Below, piece by piece: positions 1-8,477 of a stretch of 64,000 nt of DNA. Numbering within the stretch: the first letter of the stretch is position 1; the number at the start of each line of letters is the position of its first letter. The notes under the pieces are model-generated. The model saw only the letters and a list, made by a program, of their open reading frames with translations, searched no databases and was not told the DNA's origin. The translations under genes and the position numbers were made by a program. The DNA lies in assembly GCF_016508585.1 (NCBI RefSeq), contig NZ_JADVOP010000005.1, positions 87,142-151,141 on the forward strand, read 5' to 3'. Origin of the DNA: Acinetobacter baumannii. GTDB lineage: Bacteria > Pseudomonadota > Gammaproteobacteria > Pseudomonadales > Moraxellaceae.

Positions 1-414
1 TTCGGGAATTTGTGCGACAAAAATTAAAATTGCCAGTGCATTCGCAAATCCATACACCACAGACTGAGAAACAAAGCGCATTAATTTTGCGACTTTCAAA
101 TACCCTGCAAGTATTTGAATGGTGCCAGTCAGGATTGTGGTAGCAAATAAATATTGTAGACCATGATCTTTCACCAAAGTTACCATCAGCAATGCCATAG
201 CGCCTGTTGCGGCTGAAATCATGGCTGTGCGACCACCAAAAAAAGCAATAGTGACAGCGATACAGAATGAAGCATACAGACCAACTTGAGGATCGACACC
301 CGCAATTGCAGAAAAAGCAATAGATTCAGGAATAAGTGCTAAGCCAACGACTAATCCAGCCATTACATCTGTACGAATATTGGACAACCATTCTGCTTTT
401 TTTAGACTAATCAC
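1..414 (-). CDS. SulP family anion transporter, N-terminal part (cut by window edge)
   Basis: About 138 codons run off the left edge of the window. Read on the minus strand, the product starts with a short cytoplasmic stretch and then hydrophobic helices, including [20 protein letters not shown], the signature first helix of SulP sulfate/bicarbonate permeases, followed by [10 protein letters not shown] place the start at a GTG (414-412) because an AAAGG ribosome-binding site lies 6-7 bases upstream and an ATG a little further up runs straight into a stop. Substrate cannot be told from this part; whether a STAS domain follows is not visible. Confidence 0.85.
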   Translation of the reverse strand, partial: MISLKKAEWLSNIRTDVMAGLVVGLALIPESIAFSAIAGVDPQVGLYASFCIAVTIAFFGGRTAMISAATGAMALLMVTLVKDHGLQYLFATTILTGTIQILAGYLKVAKLMRFVSQSVVYGFANALAILIFVAQIPE

Positions 415-630
415 TACAAACCTTTCATCATTCTTTAAAGATGCGTATGTTAAAACATCTTTTAGTGAAAATGCAGCCAAGTTTGACTTGAAAAAGTCTT
501 CGTTTTGCTGAATATTCAAGTTGTAGCACTTTTATAAATTCAAGCAGATTTGCAAATTTTTATGTTTCTTAACTTGAAATTGCCAATAAAGCCATTTACA
601 ACTTAAACAGTCATATAACAAGGATTAGAT

Positions 631-1242
631 ATGAAGTTATATTATTCACCAGGTGCATGTTCTTTAGCAGCTCATATTCTATTGAATGAAATTAATGTTG
701 ATTTTGATCTAGAACGTGTTGATTTAAAAACGCATAAGACAGAAAAGGGTGCTGATTATTACGAAATTAATCCAAAAGGTTATGTTCCAGCTTTAGAAAT
801 TAATCCAGGTTTGATTTTGACTGAGAATGTCGCGGTTCTTCCTTTTATTGCTCAACATGATCCAAAACAAGATTTGATCCCACCATCTGGTTTGGGGCGT
901 GCCAAAGTATTGGAATGGCTAGGTTATCTAAATTCAGAACTACATGATGAATATGCAGTATTTTTTGATCCAGCAATCACCGAAGATGAAAAAGTACGTG
1001 GTTATGCAACATTAGATAAGATGTTGAAATATATCGATGATTACCTCGCTGAATCTGAATATGATTATTTGGTCAATGACCGTTTTGGTCCGGCAGATGC
1101 GTATTTATTTGTGCTGACCAACTGGTCGAACTCTATTCACCATGATTTAACGCCGTTTACCAATATTGTAGCTTTACGCAATAAAGTGGCTGAACGTCAA
1201 TCTGTACAGATTGCAATGCGAGATGAAGGGTTGATTCCTTGA
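631..1242 (+). CDS. Beta-class glutathione S-transferase
   Basis: 203 aa, the usual bacterial GST length. The N-terminal thioredoxin-like half begins MKLYYSPGACSLAAHI, placing Cys10 where beta-class GSTs bind glutathione in a mixed disulfide. NPKGYVPAL carries the cis-proline and LTENVAVLPFIA the glutathione-binding turn. The C-terminal half is helical and holds FGPADAYLF, the conserved N-capping segment. Cytosolic enzyme that conjugates or reduces electrophiles with glutathione; the substrate is unknown. It stands alone, followed by its own terminator. Confidence 0.9.
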   Translation: MKLYYSPGACSLAAHILLNEINVDFDLERVDLKTHKTEKGADYYEINPKGYVPALEINPGLILTENVAVLPFIAQHDPKQDLIPPSGLGRAKVLEWLGYLNSELHDEYAVFFDPAITEDEKVRGYATLDKMLKYIDDYLAESEYDYLVNDRFGPADAYLFVLTNWSNSIHHDLTPFTNIVALRNKVAERQSVQIAMRDEGLIP

Positions 1243-1263
1243 CGCAAAAATCATTTAAAAAAG

Positions 1264-1283
1264 ACACCTTCGGGTGTTTTTTT
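1264..1283 (+). terminator. Rho-independent terminator of the GST gene
   Basis: Stem ACACC/GGTGT closed by a TTCG tetraloop, followed by a run of T, 21 bases after the GST stop codon. Confidence 0.85.
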
Positions 1284-1340
1284 ATGCTTGATTAATTCCT
1301 ATCGATTTCGCTTAGATACTTCAATCATTTGTTTAAGGTT

Positions 1341-1412
1341 ATTATTGACTTTTAGTCAATAATATTTTGCTTATTCATGCATTTTTTACACTAAAAATTA
1401 TCACTATAGTGA
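1341..1412. promoter_or_regulatory. Two palindromes upstream of mdaB (candidate operators)
   Basis: ATTATTGACT-TTT-AGTCAATAAT (1341-1363) is a perfect 10-bp inverted repeat. TCACTATAGTGA (1401-1412) is a perfect 12-bp palindrome 40 bases before the mdaB ATG. Both lie in the only intergenic space upstream of the mdaB pair, where a redox or quinone-responsive repressor would be expected to bind. The protein that binds is unknown. Confidence 0.5.
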
Positions 1413-1451
1413 CGCCATAGGTTTAAAACATTGACGATACACAGGTGAGTA

Positions 1452-2033
1452 ATGAGTAATATTCTGATTGTAAATGGCGCGAAACAGTTTGCACATTCAA
1501 ATGGTGAGCTGAACGATACTTTAACCGCTTTGGCTGAACAGGTACTTTCAGATTTAGGACATACTGTGAAAGTGACTCGTACAGACGCAAGCTACGATGC
1601 TCAGGAAGAAGTAGAAAAATACCTTTGGGCAGATACAGTGATTTACCAAATGCCAGGTTGGTGGATGGGTGCGCCGTGGACAATGAAAAAATATATCGAT
1701 GATGTATTCACAACAGGTCATGGGAGCTTATATGCCAATGATGGTCGTACACGTTCTGATGTGTCAAAAAAATATGGTTCAGGTGGATTGATTCACGACA
1801 AAAAATATATGTTGTCACTGACATGGAATGCACCTATAGATGCATTTGATGATCCAGAACAATTTTTCCATGGTGTGGGTGTAGATGGTGTTTATTTATC
1901 TTTCCATAAAGCCAATCAATTTTTAGGCATGCACAGTCTAGATACTTTTATTGTGAATGATGTGATTAAAGCACCCCAAGTTAGGCAATATGAGCAGCAA
2001 TATCGTGATCATTTGCATCGACTTTTTGCTTAA
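1452..2033 (+). CDS. mdaB: NAD(P)H quinone oxidoreductase, MdaB family
   Basis: 193 aa, the same length as E. coli MdaB. Flavodoxin-like fold: NILIVNGAK at the N-terminus, then the MdaB segment with MPGWWMGAPWTMKKYID (about residues 68-84) and TWNAPIDAFDDPEQFFHGVGVD. Cytosolic FAD enzyme that reduces quinones by two electrons, avoiding semiquinone radicals. The next gene, 44 bases on, is a YgiN-type quinol monooxygenase; this pairing is the same as in E. coli and supports a menadione/quinone redox pair. Confidence 0.9.
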   Translation: MSNILIVNGAKQFAHSNGELNDTLTALAEQVLSDLGHTVKVTRTDASYDAQEEVEKYLWADTVIYQMPGWWMGAPWTMKKYIDDVFTTGHGSLYANDGRTRSDVSKKYGSGGLIHDKKYMLSLTWNAPIDAFDDPEQFFHGVGVDGVYLSFHKANQFLGMHSLDTFIVNDVIKAPQVRQYEQQYRDHLHRLFA

Positions 2034-2077
2034 GTTGTGCAAATCATTAGCTGATTCAAAATGCTGAGGAACATAAA

Positions 2078-2392
2078 ATGTTGACAATTATTGCTGAAAT
2101 TTATGCCCATCCGAATGGCTCACATAAAGAACAGATCATTCAAGCCTTTAAAAAAATTACACCAACCGTACTGCAAGAACAGGGCTGTCATGACTATCAG
2201 CTTTTGGTGGATGCCAATGTAGATGTGAACTACCAAACCCGGGATGCCGATTTGATTGTAATGCTTGAAAAATGGGAAAGCATTGCGCATCTGAATGCTC
2301 ACCTAGATACTGAACATATGCAAAAATATCAGCTTGAAGTCAAAGACCATGTGGCTGAAATCAAAATTCGAATTTTAGCACATGGGTTGTAA
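2078..2392 (+). CDS. YgiN-like quinol monooxygenase (ABM family)
   Basis: 104 aa, matching E. coli YgiN. A single antibiotic-biosynthesis-monooxygenase domain (dimeric ferredoxin-like alpha/beta barrel) with MLTIIAEIYAHPNGS at the start and the family's EKWESIAHLNAHLDTEHM segment in the second half. Proposed role is oxidation of quinols back to quinones, pairing with MdaB. A GAGGAA ribosome-binding site lies upstream of the ATG. Function in this organism is inferred from the family and gene neighbour. Confidence 0.85.
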   Translation: MLTIIAEIYAHPNGSHKEQIIQAFKKITPTVLQEQGCHDYQLLVDANVDVNYQTRDADLIVMLEKWESIAHLNAHLDTEHMQKYQLEVKDHVAEIKIRILAHGL

Positions 2393-2434
2393 AACCACTT
2401 TTCATTAAACAGTTGTTTCCTGCTTTGCGAGAAG

Positions 2435-3142
2435 CTAGCGGTGGACATACAGCCCAAAGTTAATTTGCTCAAGTTTGAGCAAATCAGCTTTCTTTAATTT
2501 TGACTGTGATAGTTGTGGAGAATGTTTAAGGTCGAGTTCAGGAGTACTTAAACTTTTTCTGAATCTTCTTGTTAAAAAATCAGTACTTTCACTACGACTA
2601 TTGCCTGAGGGTAGATCAAAATAATGTAAATCGTAGCCAATCAGATTAAATACTTGGTTTTGATAACGGAATGTATATACATTATTAAAAACCTCCCATG
2701 ATTCACAACGAAATCCAAAATTCAAAGAGATTTTAAGTAATCCATTCTGGATGATGGGGGAGTGGTCTACAATTAGAGGATCGATTAGGCATTTTTTTTC
2801 ACTGTTGCTTTCACTTGGCAGTGAATCATTACTGGCAATTTGGCGGTAGGTTTGATCATCTTTAAATAGAACCAGTAATTTGCGCGCATTTAGGTTGAGT
2901 CTTGAATTTTCTGGTTTTTTATCATATGAGCCATCATTAACAATATTTTTTGGGTCAGTGTTTTCAAGAATCAACACCAGATCTGCCTGCTGATCGCTAT
3001 TTAAGTCACCTTCAGCTTGGCTGAGTATTTTCCAGCCTTTGGGAATGAAAGCCTGAAGTTTGGTTTCAATGGCATCTGCCATAACCAAGTTTGAGCAGTT
3101 TATGAATGCAAAAAATAGATAGAATAATTTTTCACCATACAT
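2435..3142 (-). CDS. Exported protein with calcium-loop-like motif, paralog 1 of 3
   Basis: 235 aa. The N-terminus is hydrophobic (about residues 5-22) and looks like a signal peptide ending near VMADA. After it come PKGWKILSQAEGDLNSDQQA and DLVLILENTDPKNIV, holding a DxNxDxxxD loop like those of EF-hand/FG-GAP proteins. The middle has RKLLVLFKDD, YTFRYQNQVFNLIGYD and a C-terminal LEQINFGLY. It is clearly homologous to the two genes upstream. No enzyme family recognised. Separated by about 230 bases from paralog 2, so it may have its own promoter. Confidence 0.75.
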   Translation of the reverse strand: MYGEKLFYLFFAFINCSNLVMADAIETKLQAFIPKGWKILSQAEGDLNSDQQADLVLILENTDPKNIVNDGSYDKKPENSRLNLNARKLLVLFKDDQTYRQIASNDSLPSESNSEKKCLIDPLIVDHSPIIQNGLLKISLNFGFRCESWEVFNNVYTFRYQNQVFNLIGYDLHYFDLPSGNSRSESTDFLTRRFRKSLSTPELDLKHSPQLSQSKLKKADLLKLEQINFGLYVHR

Positions 3143-3369
3143 TATTTTGATCCCATGAAGTTTATAAGAGTTTTCTTTGATTATTCCTTTTTCTAAATAT
3201 CAATCAGCATATAATCTCCTGATCCGAGTCTTCTTTCTAACAGAGAAGAAACTTTTATTTATTACCCCTATGGCGTGTTCAATATGATCATATTTGATTT
3301 ATGGAAGAGATCCAATGAATGAAGTTTGATCATCAATCTAATATGGGCTTGATCAGGTTTAAAACTATT

Positions 3370-4068
3370 TTATTCATATTCTCCATAATGCTTGAAGTCA
3401 ATTTGTTCCAGTGTGAGTGTATATTTTTGTTTTAACTTTGACCAAGATTCTTGCTGAGTGGTTTTTTGATTTTCAAACGCACTGCCACCTGAAGTTTTTT
3501 TGATTTTTCCTGTTAAAAAATTGATACTTTTCGCATTGATTTCACCAGATGCGCGATGGAAGTCAGTAGCATCGTAGCCTATCAACTTAAAAGATTGGTT
3601 TTGGTAACGGAAAGTAAAAAGATGATTGCTTACATACCAAGAACCACAACTGAGCCAATAATGTAAGTTGATTTGTACTAATCCATTTTTGATGCTGAGT
3701 GAATTGTCTTCGCCTAGAGGATCAGCAAGACAGGGCGATTCTTGGTCTCCTTCGCTAGGTAAAGTAGAATTACTCGCTACAAGGCGATAACCTTGAGGGG
3801 ATTTAATTAAAATCAATAATTTTCGATTGTTTAAATTGAGCTGAGGACTGCCTAAACGATCATTTTTGACAATATTTTTTGGATCAGTATCCTCAATAAT
3901 CAAGGCAAGATCTGGCTGCTGATCACCATTTAAGTCGCCTTGTGCTCTGCTAAGTACTTTCCAGTTTTGAGGAACAAAGGATTGATAGCTTGTTTGAGTA
4001 TCAGCCCAAAGAAGAGCTGAACATGTTGCTAGCATGCAAAATAAAATTAGCGGTAATTTATTCTTCAT
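3370..4068 (-). CDS. Exported protein with calcium-loop-like motif, paralog 2 of 3
   Basis: 232 aa from the ATG at 4068, which overlaps the stop of paralog 3 as ATGA and has GGAG upstream. A longer frame to 4086 would run into that gene. Signal peptide MKNKLPLILFCMLATCSALLW then AD. Shares VPQNWKVLSRAQGDLNGDQQ, then PDLALIIEDTDPKNIV, with paralog 1, as well as RKLLIL, FTFRYQNQSFKLIGYD and LTLEQIDF. Probably translationally coupled to paralog 3. Likely periplasmic; function unknown. Confidence 0.75.
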   Translation of the reverse strand: MKNKLPLILFCMLATCSALLWADTQTSYQSFVPQNWKVLSRAQGDLNGDQQPDLALIIEDTDPKNIVKNDRLGSPQLNLNNRKLLILIKSPQGYRLVASNSTLPSEGDQESPCLADPLGEDNSLSIKNGLVQINLHYWLSCGSWYVSNHLFTFRYQNQSFKLIGYDATDFHRASGEINAKSINFLTGKIKKTSGGSAFENQKTTQQESWSKLKQKYTLTLEQIDFKHYGEYE

Positions 4069-4751
4069 TGTTTTTCTCCAATCCACTGAACACTAAAGTT
4101 GAGCATTAACGCTTCATTCTCCCAAGGAATATTTTCCAGAGTATAGCTTTTTGCTGACTTGACTGTTTTCCAAATCACTTCAGGCGGTGTGTCAACTTCA
4201 GCGAAAATATTTGCAGTCGTGCTTAGTTTGGCTTTGTGCGTCAGAAAGTTAATACTAATTTCGTCTTGTTTACCATTAATTTTATCTAGATAAAATGAGT
4301 CATAACCAATTAAATGGAAGTGGCTATTGTTTAATTTAAAACGGTATGTCGTGATTAAACCATAGGTATTACTACATGATGACATGCTACTGAATATTAA
4401 TTCTAAACGTTGATGGTTTATCCTCAATGAGGAATCATTCAAAGCATCGTCGGTACACGGTTCACTTGCATGGTAGGTCCAGTTTGGAATGTGTTGACTG
4501 AATTTGAGTTGCGGTCGTTGATCTTTATCGAATAGAACCAAAAGCTTACGGTTGTGTTGATGTTTGTTTTTGGGTTGAATCAGCAGTGCAATGTCGGTTT
4601 TCCCGTCCTGATTCAAATCACCTTTGGCTTGGCTGAGTATTTCCCAATCGTGTGGTACAAATTTTTTTAAAGCATCCGATGGCTGATTTGCAAAACTCAT
4701 GATGGGTGAACAGGCGATAAGAAAAAGACTGGTATTTATTATTTTAAACAT
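4065..4751 (-). CDS. Exported protein with calcium-loop-like motif, paralog 3 of 3
   Basis: 228 aa from the ATG at 4751 (MFKIINTSLFLIACS, a signal peptide, with GAGAAAA upstream). The longer open frame to 4832 begins inside the inverted-repeat element upstream and is unlikely to be used. VPHDWEILSQAKGDLNQDGK keeps the loop motif; RKLLVLFDKDQRP, FHLIGYDSFYLD and YTLENIPW align with its two neighbours, but it lacks the ENTDPKNIV stretch. First gene of the tandem set; function unknown. Confidence 0.75.
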   Translation of the reverse strand: MFKIINTSLFLIACSPIMSFANQPSDALKKFVPHDWEILSQAKGDLNQDGKTDIALLIQPKNKHQHNRKLLVLFDKDQRPQLKFSQHIPNWTYHASEPCTDDALNDSSLRINHQRLELIFSSMSSCSNTYGLITTYRFKLNNSHFHLIGYDSFYLDKINGKQDEISINFLTHKAKLSTTANIFAEVDTPPEVIWKTVKSAKSYTLENIPWENEALMLNFSVQWIGEKQ

Positions 4752-4775
4752 GTTTTTTCTCAATTGATTTATTAA

Positions 4776-4838
4776 GGTCTGTTGACAGTTCCTCAATGTT
4801 TGCGACAACACAAAGCATTTATGAAATGTCAACAGACC
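4776..4838. repeat. 63-bp inverted-repeat (MITE-like) element
   Basis: GGTCTGTTGACA at 4776-4787 and TGTCAACAGACC at 4827-4838 are perfect 12-bp terminal inverted repeats. The symmetry extends imperfectly to about 25 bp on each side (about four mismatches), leaving a 13-bp centre. No coding capacity and no convincing target duplication. It sits 25-87 bases upstream of the first of the three paralogs, inside their probable promoter. The tips resemble insertion-sequence ends, but I cannot name the parent. Confidence 0.6.
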
Positions 4839-4928
4839 CTAAGATATTTAAGCCTAACAGAATTTCGAAAAATACAGTTAGGTAATTTGAGTCTTTCAGT
4901 GAATCATCAAGAAGCGATTCGATGGCAG

Positions 4929-5729
4929 CTATTTAAAGAAATAACCTGTCTCAGGTGAACTTGCATTTGCCATGCGTTTACGTGGCATACGACCTGCTAG
5001 ATAAGCTTCACGACCTGCTTCGACAGCTTTTTTCATTGCTGAAGCCATCAAAATGGGATTTTGTGCGGCAGCAATTGCCGTATTCATCAAAACACCATCA
5101 CAACCCAATTCCATTGCAATTGCTGCATCACTTGCCGTACCGACACCGGCATCAACCAATACTGGAACCTTCGCATTTTCTTTGATGATGGAAATGGTAT
5201 GTGGATTTAAAATTCCAAGACCGGAACCAATCAGACTACCCAAAGGCATAATCGCAACACAGCCCATGCTTTCAAGCTCTTGGGCCACAATAGGATCATC
5301 CGATGTGTAAACCATCACTTCAAAACCATCCTCAATCAATGTGCGCGCAGCTTCCAGTGTTGCAGTTACGTTAGGGTAAAGAGTTTTCTCATCACCTAAA
5401 ACCTCTAGTTTAACCAAGTTATGCCCATCTAACAGTTCGCGAGCCAACATACAGGTACGTACAGCACTATTGGCATCAAAACAACCTGCAGTATTGGGAA
5501 GGATCGTATATTTTTCAGGCGGGATCACCGACAGCAAATTAGGTTGATCTGGATTCTGCCCAATATTTACACGTCGAATTGCAACGGTGACAATTTCGGC
5601 ACCACTGGCTTGGATGGCTAAATCTGTTTCCTGCAAGTCTTTATATTTGCCGGTACCGACAAGAAGACGAGACTGGAAAGTGCGTGAGCCAATTATCAGT
5701 GGAGAGTTTTCAATAGGTAAATCTAGCAT
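4929..5729 (-). CDS. thiG: Thiazole synthase ThiG
   Basis: 266 aa TIM-barrel enzyme that builds the thiazole phosphate of thiamine from 1-deoxyxylulose 5-phosphate, dehydroglycine and ThiS-thiocarboxylate. Lys107 in [12 protein letters not shown] is at the family's Schiff-base position; [20 protein letters not shown] and [18 protein letters not shown] form the phosphate-binding loops. Directly downstream of thiS (14 bases). No ThiF/ThiH or TPP riboswitch is seen next to it. Confidence 0.97.
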   Translation of the reverse strand: MLDLPIENSPLIIGSRTFQSRLLVGTGKYKDLQETDLAIQASGAEIVTVAIRRVNIGQNPDQPNLLSVIPPEKYTILPNTAGCFDANSAVRTCMLARELLDGHNLVKLEVLGDEKTLYPNVTATLEAARTLIEDGFEVMVYTSDDPIVAQELESMGCVAIMPLGSLIGSGLGILNPHTISIIKENAKVPVLVDAGVGTASDAAIAMELGCDGVLMNTAIAAAQNPILMASAMKKAVEAGREAYLAGRMPRKRMANASSPETGYFFK

Positions 5730-5743
5730 GGGAGAGCTCCAAA

Positions 5744-5941
5744 TTAGCCGCCACCAACCGCATGAATGATTTCAATACGGTCTTTTTCAGCAATAGGGGT
5801 GAGTTCAAGTTTGCTTTTGGAAATAATCATTTCATTCATTTCAACTGCAAAGCGTTTACCTTCCAGCGAAAGTTCTTGAACCAGTTGTAGAAGATTTTGG
5901 CAAGAGGTTTCTTGGGGCTCACCATTTAAGAAAATTTGCAT
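5744..5941 (-). CDS. thiS: Sulfur carrier protein ThiS
   Basis: 65 aa from the second ATG (5941), which has a GGA six bases upstream; the ATG at 5947 would give 67 aa with no spacing for that site. Ubiquitin-like beta-grasp protein starting [11 protein letters not shown] and ending in Gly-Gly-Gly, the C-terminal glycine that is adenylated and thiocarboxylated to donate sulfur to ThiG. Cotranscribed with thiG. Confidence 0.93.
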   Translation of the reverse strand: MQIFLNGEPQETSCQNLLQLVQELSLEGKRFAVEMNEMIISKSKLELTPIAEKDRIEIIHAVGGG

Positions 5942-5992
5942 AGACATTCCATTCGATTGCGCAAATTGTGATTTAAAAAAATCAAAACAGAT

Positions 5993-6358
5993 TTATTTCG
6001 CGTATTTTAAGGCATTCCAGGCAAGCACCAGCCAGCCAGCGATCATCAGTGCACCGCCAATCGGTGTAATTGCACCCAAGCCACGCGGTAAACCGAGTGC
6101 CATGATATATAATGAACCGCAAAAAAATAGAATGCCAATCTGGATCAGCAAAAAACTGGCTTTGATTGGAAGTTGAGGAATGACTTTACTGAGTACTGCC
6201 AATGCCAATAAACCCAGGGCATGATAGAAGAAATAATCCGTTGCAGTTTGCCACCAAGCCAATTGTGCTTCTGTTGCTCGGGCTTTTAAGCCATGTGCTC
6301 CAAATGCACCTAAGATTACTGCAAGTGCTAAATTCAGTGCTGAAATTGCAATCCACAT
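5993..6358 (-). CDS. DUF423 inner-membrane protein (YgdD-like)
   Basis: 121 aa with about four membrane segments. The GAFGAHGLKA motif near residue 18 and YHALGLLALAVL in the second helix are hallmarks of DUF423. Function in bacteria is not established. It lies just upstream of thiS-thiG on the same strand with a 45-base gap, so it could be read with them, but nothing links it to thiamine synthesis. Confidence 0.85.
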   Translation of the reverse strand: MWIAISALNLALAVILGAFGAHGLKARATEAQLAWWQTATDYFFYHALGLLALAVLSKVIPQLPIKASFLLIQIGILFFCGSLYIMALGLPRGLGAITPIGGALMIAGWLVLAWNALKYAK

Positions 6359-6462
6359 AAGCCATTCATCTGCATCAATTTGCGCATAACCATAACATAA
6401 AATTTAACTCGGATTAAAGGCAAAATCTATGAAGATGTGAGATTCAATAAAACGCTAGGTAA

Positions 6463-6489
6463 AATAAAAGGGCAGATCGCCCTTTTATT
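6463..6489 (-). terminator. Terminator of rpoH
   Basis: Perfect 11-bp stem AATAAAAGGGC/GCCCTTTTATT with a 5-base loop, about 27 bases beyond the rpoH stop; on the minus strand the 3' arm ends in TTTTATT. Confidence 0.85.
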
Positions 6490-6515
6490 CAAACCAATGT
6501 ATATACAGATGGAAA

Positions 6516-7385
6516 TTAGTTGGATGACATGGCAATCTTAATTTTATCCATGGCATTTTTTTCCAATTGGCGAATACGCTCGGCTGAAACATTATATTCT
6601 GCCGCTAACTCGTGTAATGTAGATTTATCATCATCTAACCAACGGCGTTGCAAGATATTTCTTGAGCGGTCGTCCAACTGTTCCATTGCATCATGCAAAG
6701 CGGAGGTGCTTTGTTCTTCGTAATCTTCTTCTTCAACTAAGCGCGCAGGATCGTAACGATTGTCTTCTAGATATAGGGCAGGGGCAACATGGGTTGAGCC
6801 CTCATCGTCATCATCACCTTGAGCTTCAAAAGCTGCATCGTAAGCAGTCAAGCGACCTTCCATTTCCAAGACTTGCTCTGGTGTAACGTTCAAGTCCTTG
6901 GCAATCGATTGTGCTTCTTCAAGGGTAAGTTTTTTGCTCGATTTTTTGAGACTACGCAAATTAAAAAATAATTTACGCTGTGCTTTTGTGGTTGCGATTT
7001 TTACAATTCGCCAGTTGCGGATCACATATTCATGAATCTCAGCCTTGATCCAGTGCACTGCAAAAGAGACTAAACGCACCCCCATATTAGGGTCAAAGCG
7101 TTTAACAGCCTTCATTAAACCGAGATTGCCTTCTTGAATTAAGTCACCCTGCGGTAAGCCATAACCTGCATAACTACGGGCGATATGAACTACGAAACGT
7201 AAGTGAGACATCACTAACATTTTTGCAGCATCTAAATCTTGATCATAGAAATAACGATCAGCCAACTCTTTTTCTTGCTCAGCTGTCAAGATGGGAATCT
7301 GATTTACGGTGCTGATATAAGCACCTAAGTTAACACCTGGTGCAGATAAGGACAGGGGCATCAACTGATTGCTGCTGTCACTCAT
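6516..7385 (-). CDS. rpoH: Heat-shock sigma factor RpoH (sigma-32)
   Basis: 289 aa sigma-70-type factor. Region 2 shows [20 protein letters not shown] and [19 protein letters not shown] (about residues 61-99), which bind core polymerase and the -10 element. QRKLFFNLR (residues 136-144) is the RpoH box specific to heat-shock sigma factors. Region 4 ends with the helix-turn-helix [20 protein letters not shown]. It directs polymerase to chaperone and protease promoters. AAGGAG lies six bases before the ATG. An acidic insert around QGDDDDEG sits between regions 3 and 4. Confidence 0.97.
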   Translation of the reverse strand: MSDSSNQLMPLSLSAPGVNLGAYISTVNQIPILTAEQEKELADRYFYDQDLDAAKMLVMSHLRFVVHIARSYAGYGLPQGDLIQEGNLGLMKAVKRFDPNMGVRLVSFAVHWIKAEIHEYVIRNWRIVKIATTKAQRKLFFNLRSLKKSSKKLTLEEAQSIAKDLNVTPEQVLEMEGRLTAYDAAFEAQGDDDDEGSTHVAPALYLEDNRYDPARLVEEEDYEEQSTSALHDAMEQLDDRSRNILQRRWLDDDKSTLHELAAEYNVSAERIRQLEKNAMDKIKIAMSSN

Positions 7386-7523
7386 GAGTTCTCCTTATAG
7401 GAATTTGGTCGTATTACTAATGCATTCATCTTAATTCGAATATTGTACATAAGTAAGAAAATTTGGGTATAGAAATGTAAACATATATGCAAATTTGCAA
7501 AAATAAATTTTAATTGAAAATAA

Positions 7524-7778
7524 TTAAGATTCAATTAAGTAATGAAATTCATGCTCAGATACTTGAGTCAATTGGCAGTCAAGCTGATGCATTTCACAGT
7601 AACGGGAAATGTCGATCTTACTGTGTGGATCAGATGACTTTAACAAGAACATTTGCTGTGGCACAGCTTTTTTTAATTCACGTTTCAACATTAACAAAGG
7701 CATTGGGCAAGGTTTGCCCATACTGTCAATTTCGGTTGGATTTGTATCAATAGGTGTCTGACCTAAAGTTTTATTCAT
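7524..7778 (-). CDS. TusA-like sulfur-carrier protein
   Basis: 84 aa from the internal ATG at 7778 (MNKTLGQTPID); an upstream ATG at 7799 would add seven residues. The TusA fold signature is GKPCPMPLLMLKREL, with the conserved Cys-Pro-x-Pro that carries a persulfide. The C-terminus KSSDPHSKIDISRYCEMH fits the second half of the fold. Such proteins relay sulfur for tRNA thiolation or other cofactors; the partner cannot be deduced. No clear ribosome-binding site. Confidence 0.8.
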   Translation of the reverse strand: MNKTLGQTPIDTNPTEIDSMGKPCPMPLLMLKRELKKAVPQQMFLLKSSDPHSKIDISRYCEMHQLDCQLTQVSEHEFHYLIES

Positions 7779-8157
7779 TTTATGGCAAAAATATAACACT
7801 GTTAAAGACGTAATATTTTAGCAAGTTTCTTAGAACTACCCAACACAATTTGCAATATTCTTGCGTTGATAAAATATAATATTCAAGGTGTATAAAAAAT
7901 AAGCTTGATATCGAAAATAATTATCAAAAAAAATTCTATTAATTGTCATAAACCCATGTTAAGCTCGTTGCGTATTTAGGATTTATCAGAAACAATTGTT
8001 GTTTTGAACCCTATTACAAATGGATGTAACCGGGATTTTGTTAATAGTTTTACAGAATGATTACAAGCTTTGAAATTACAAAATATTTTAAAACTTTGTT
8101 TGCTCTGCTGTTTGCAACACCGGGTGGTCCCTTTTCTTAATAACTGAGGATTAACTT
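7779..8157 (+). promoter_or_regulatory. Intergenic region with probable long 5' leader of the cold-shock gene
   Basis: About 380 bases without a gene. The AT-rich part holds the promoters of the divergent TusA-like gene and the csp gene. Long structured 5' leaders are usual for cspA-type mRNAs, and the last 150 bases here contain GTTTGCTCTGCTGTTTGCAAC and then TGAGGA just before the start codon. The exact transcription start is not determinable from sequence alone. Confidence 0.4.
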
Positions 8158-8370
8158 ATGACAGCTCGTGAACAAGGCGTAGTTAAATGGTTCAACGACA
8201 CTAAAGGCTTCGGCTTTATCCAACGCGCAGGCGGTGATGACGTTTTCGTTCATTTCCGTGCTATTCAAGGTGAAGGTCATCGTTCACTTCGTGACGGTCA
8301 GCGTGTTGAATTCAGCGTTGTACAAGGTCAAAAAGGTTTTCAAGCTGAAGAAGTTCAGCCTTTAGACTAA
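8158..8370 (+). CDS. Cold-shock domain protein (CspA family)
   Basis: 70 aa, one cold-shock domain. RNP1 is KGFGFI (residues 16-21) and RNP2 is VFVHF (29-33), the surface aromatic motifs that bind single-stranded RNA or DNA. Such proteins melt mRNA secondary structure. TGAGGA precedes the ATG. It is followed by a strong terminator and then by an RNA-helicase gene, a functionally related neighbour, since both remodel RNA in the cold. Confidence 0.95.
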   Translation: MTAREQGVVKWFNDTKGFGFIQRAGGDDVFVHFRAIQGEGHRSLRDGQRVEFSVVQGQKGFQAEEVQPLD

Positions 8371-8396
8371 TCTTAAATTTTTAAAAATTTAAGTGG

Positions 8397-8430
8397 CGCT
8401 CCAATTTCTTATAAATTGGGGCGTTTTTTG
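8397..8430 (+). terminator. Terminator of the cold-shock gene
   Basis: CGCTCCAATTT (8397-8407) pairs with AAATTGGGGCG (8413-8423) with one G-T pair, loop of five bases, then TTTTTTG. Confidence 0.88.
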
Positions 8431-8477
8431 TTTATAATGGGCACAATTGAAAGTGTCTACAGTTAGAGCTCGTATTT

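Noticed and set aside
5942..5992. Possible TPP riboswitch before thiS
   Set aside because: Only about 50 bases of space and no THI-box.
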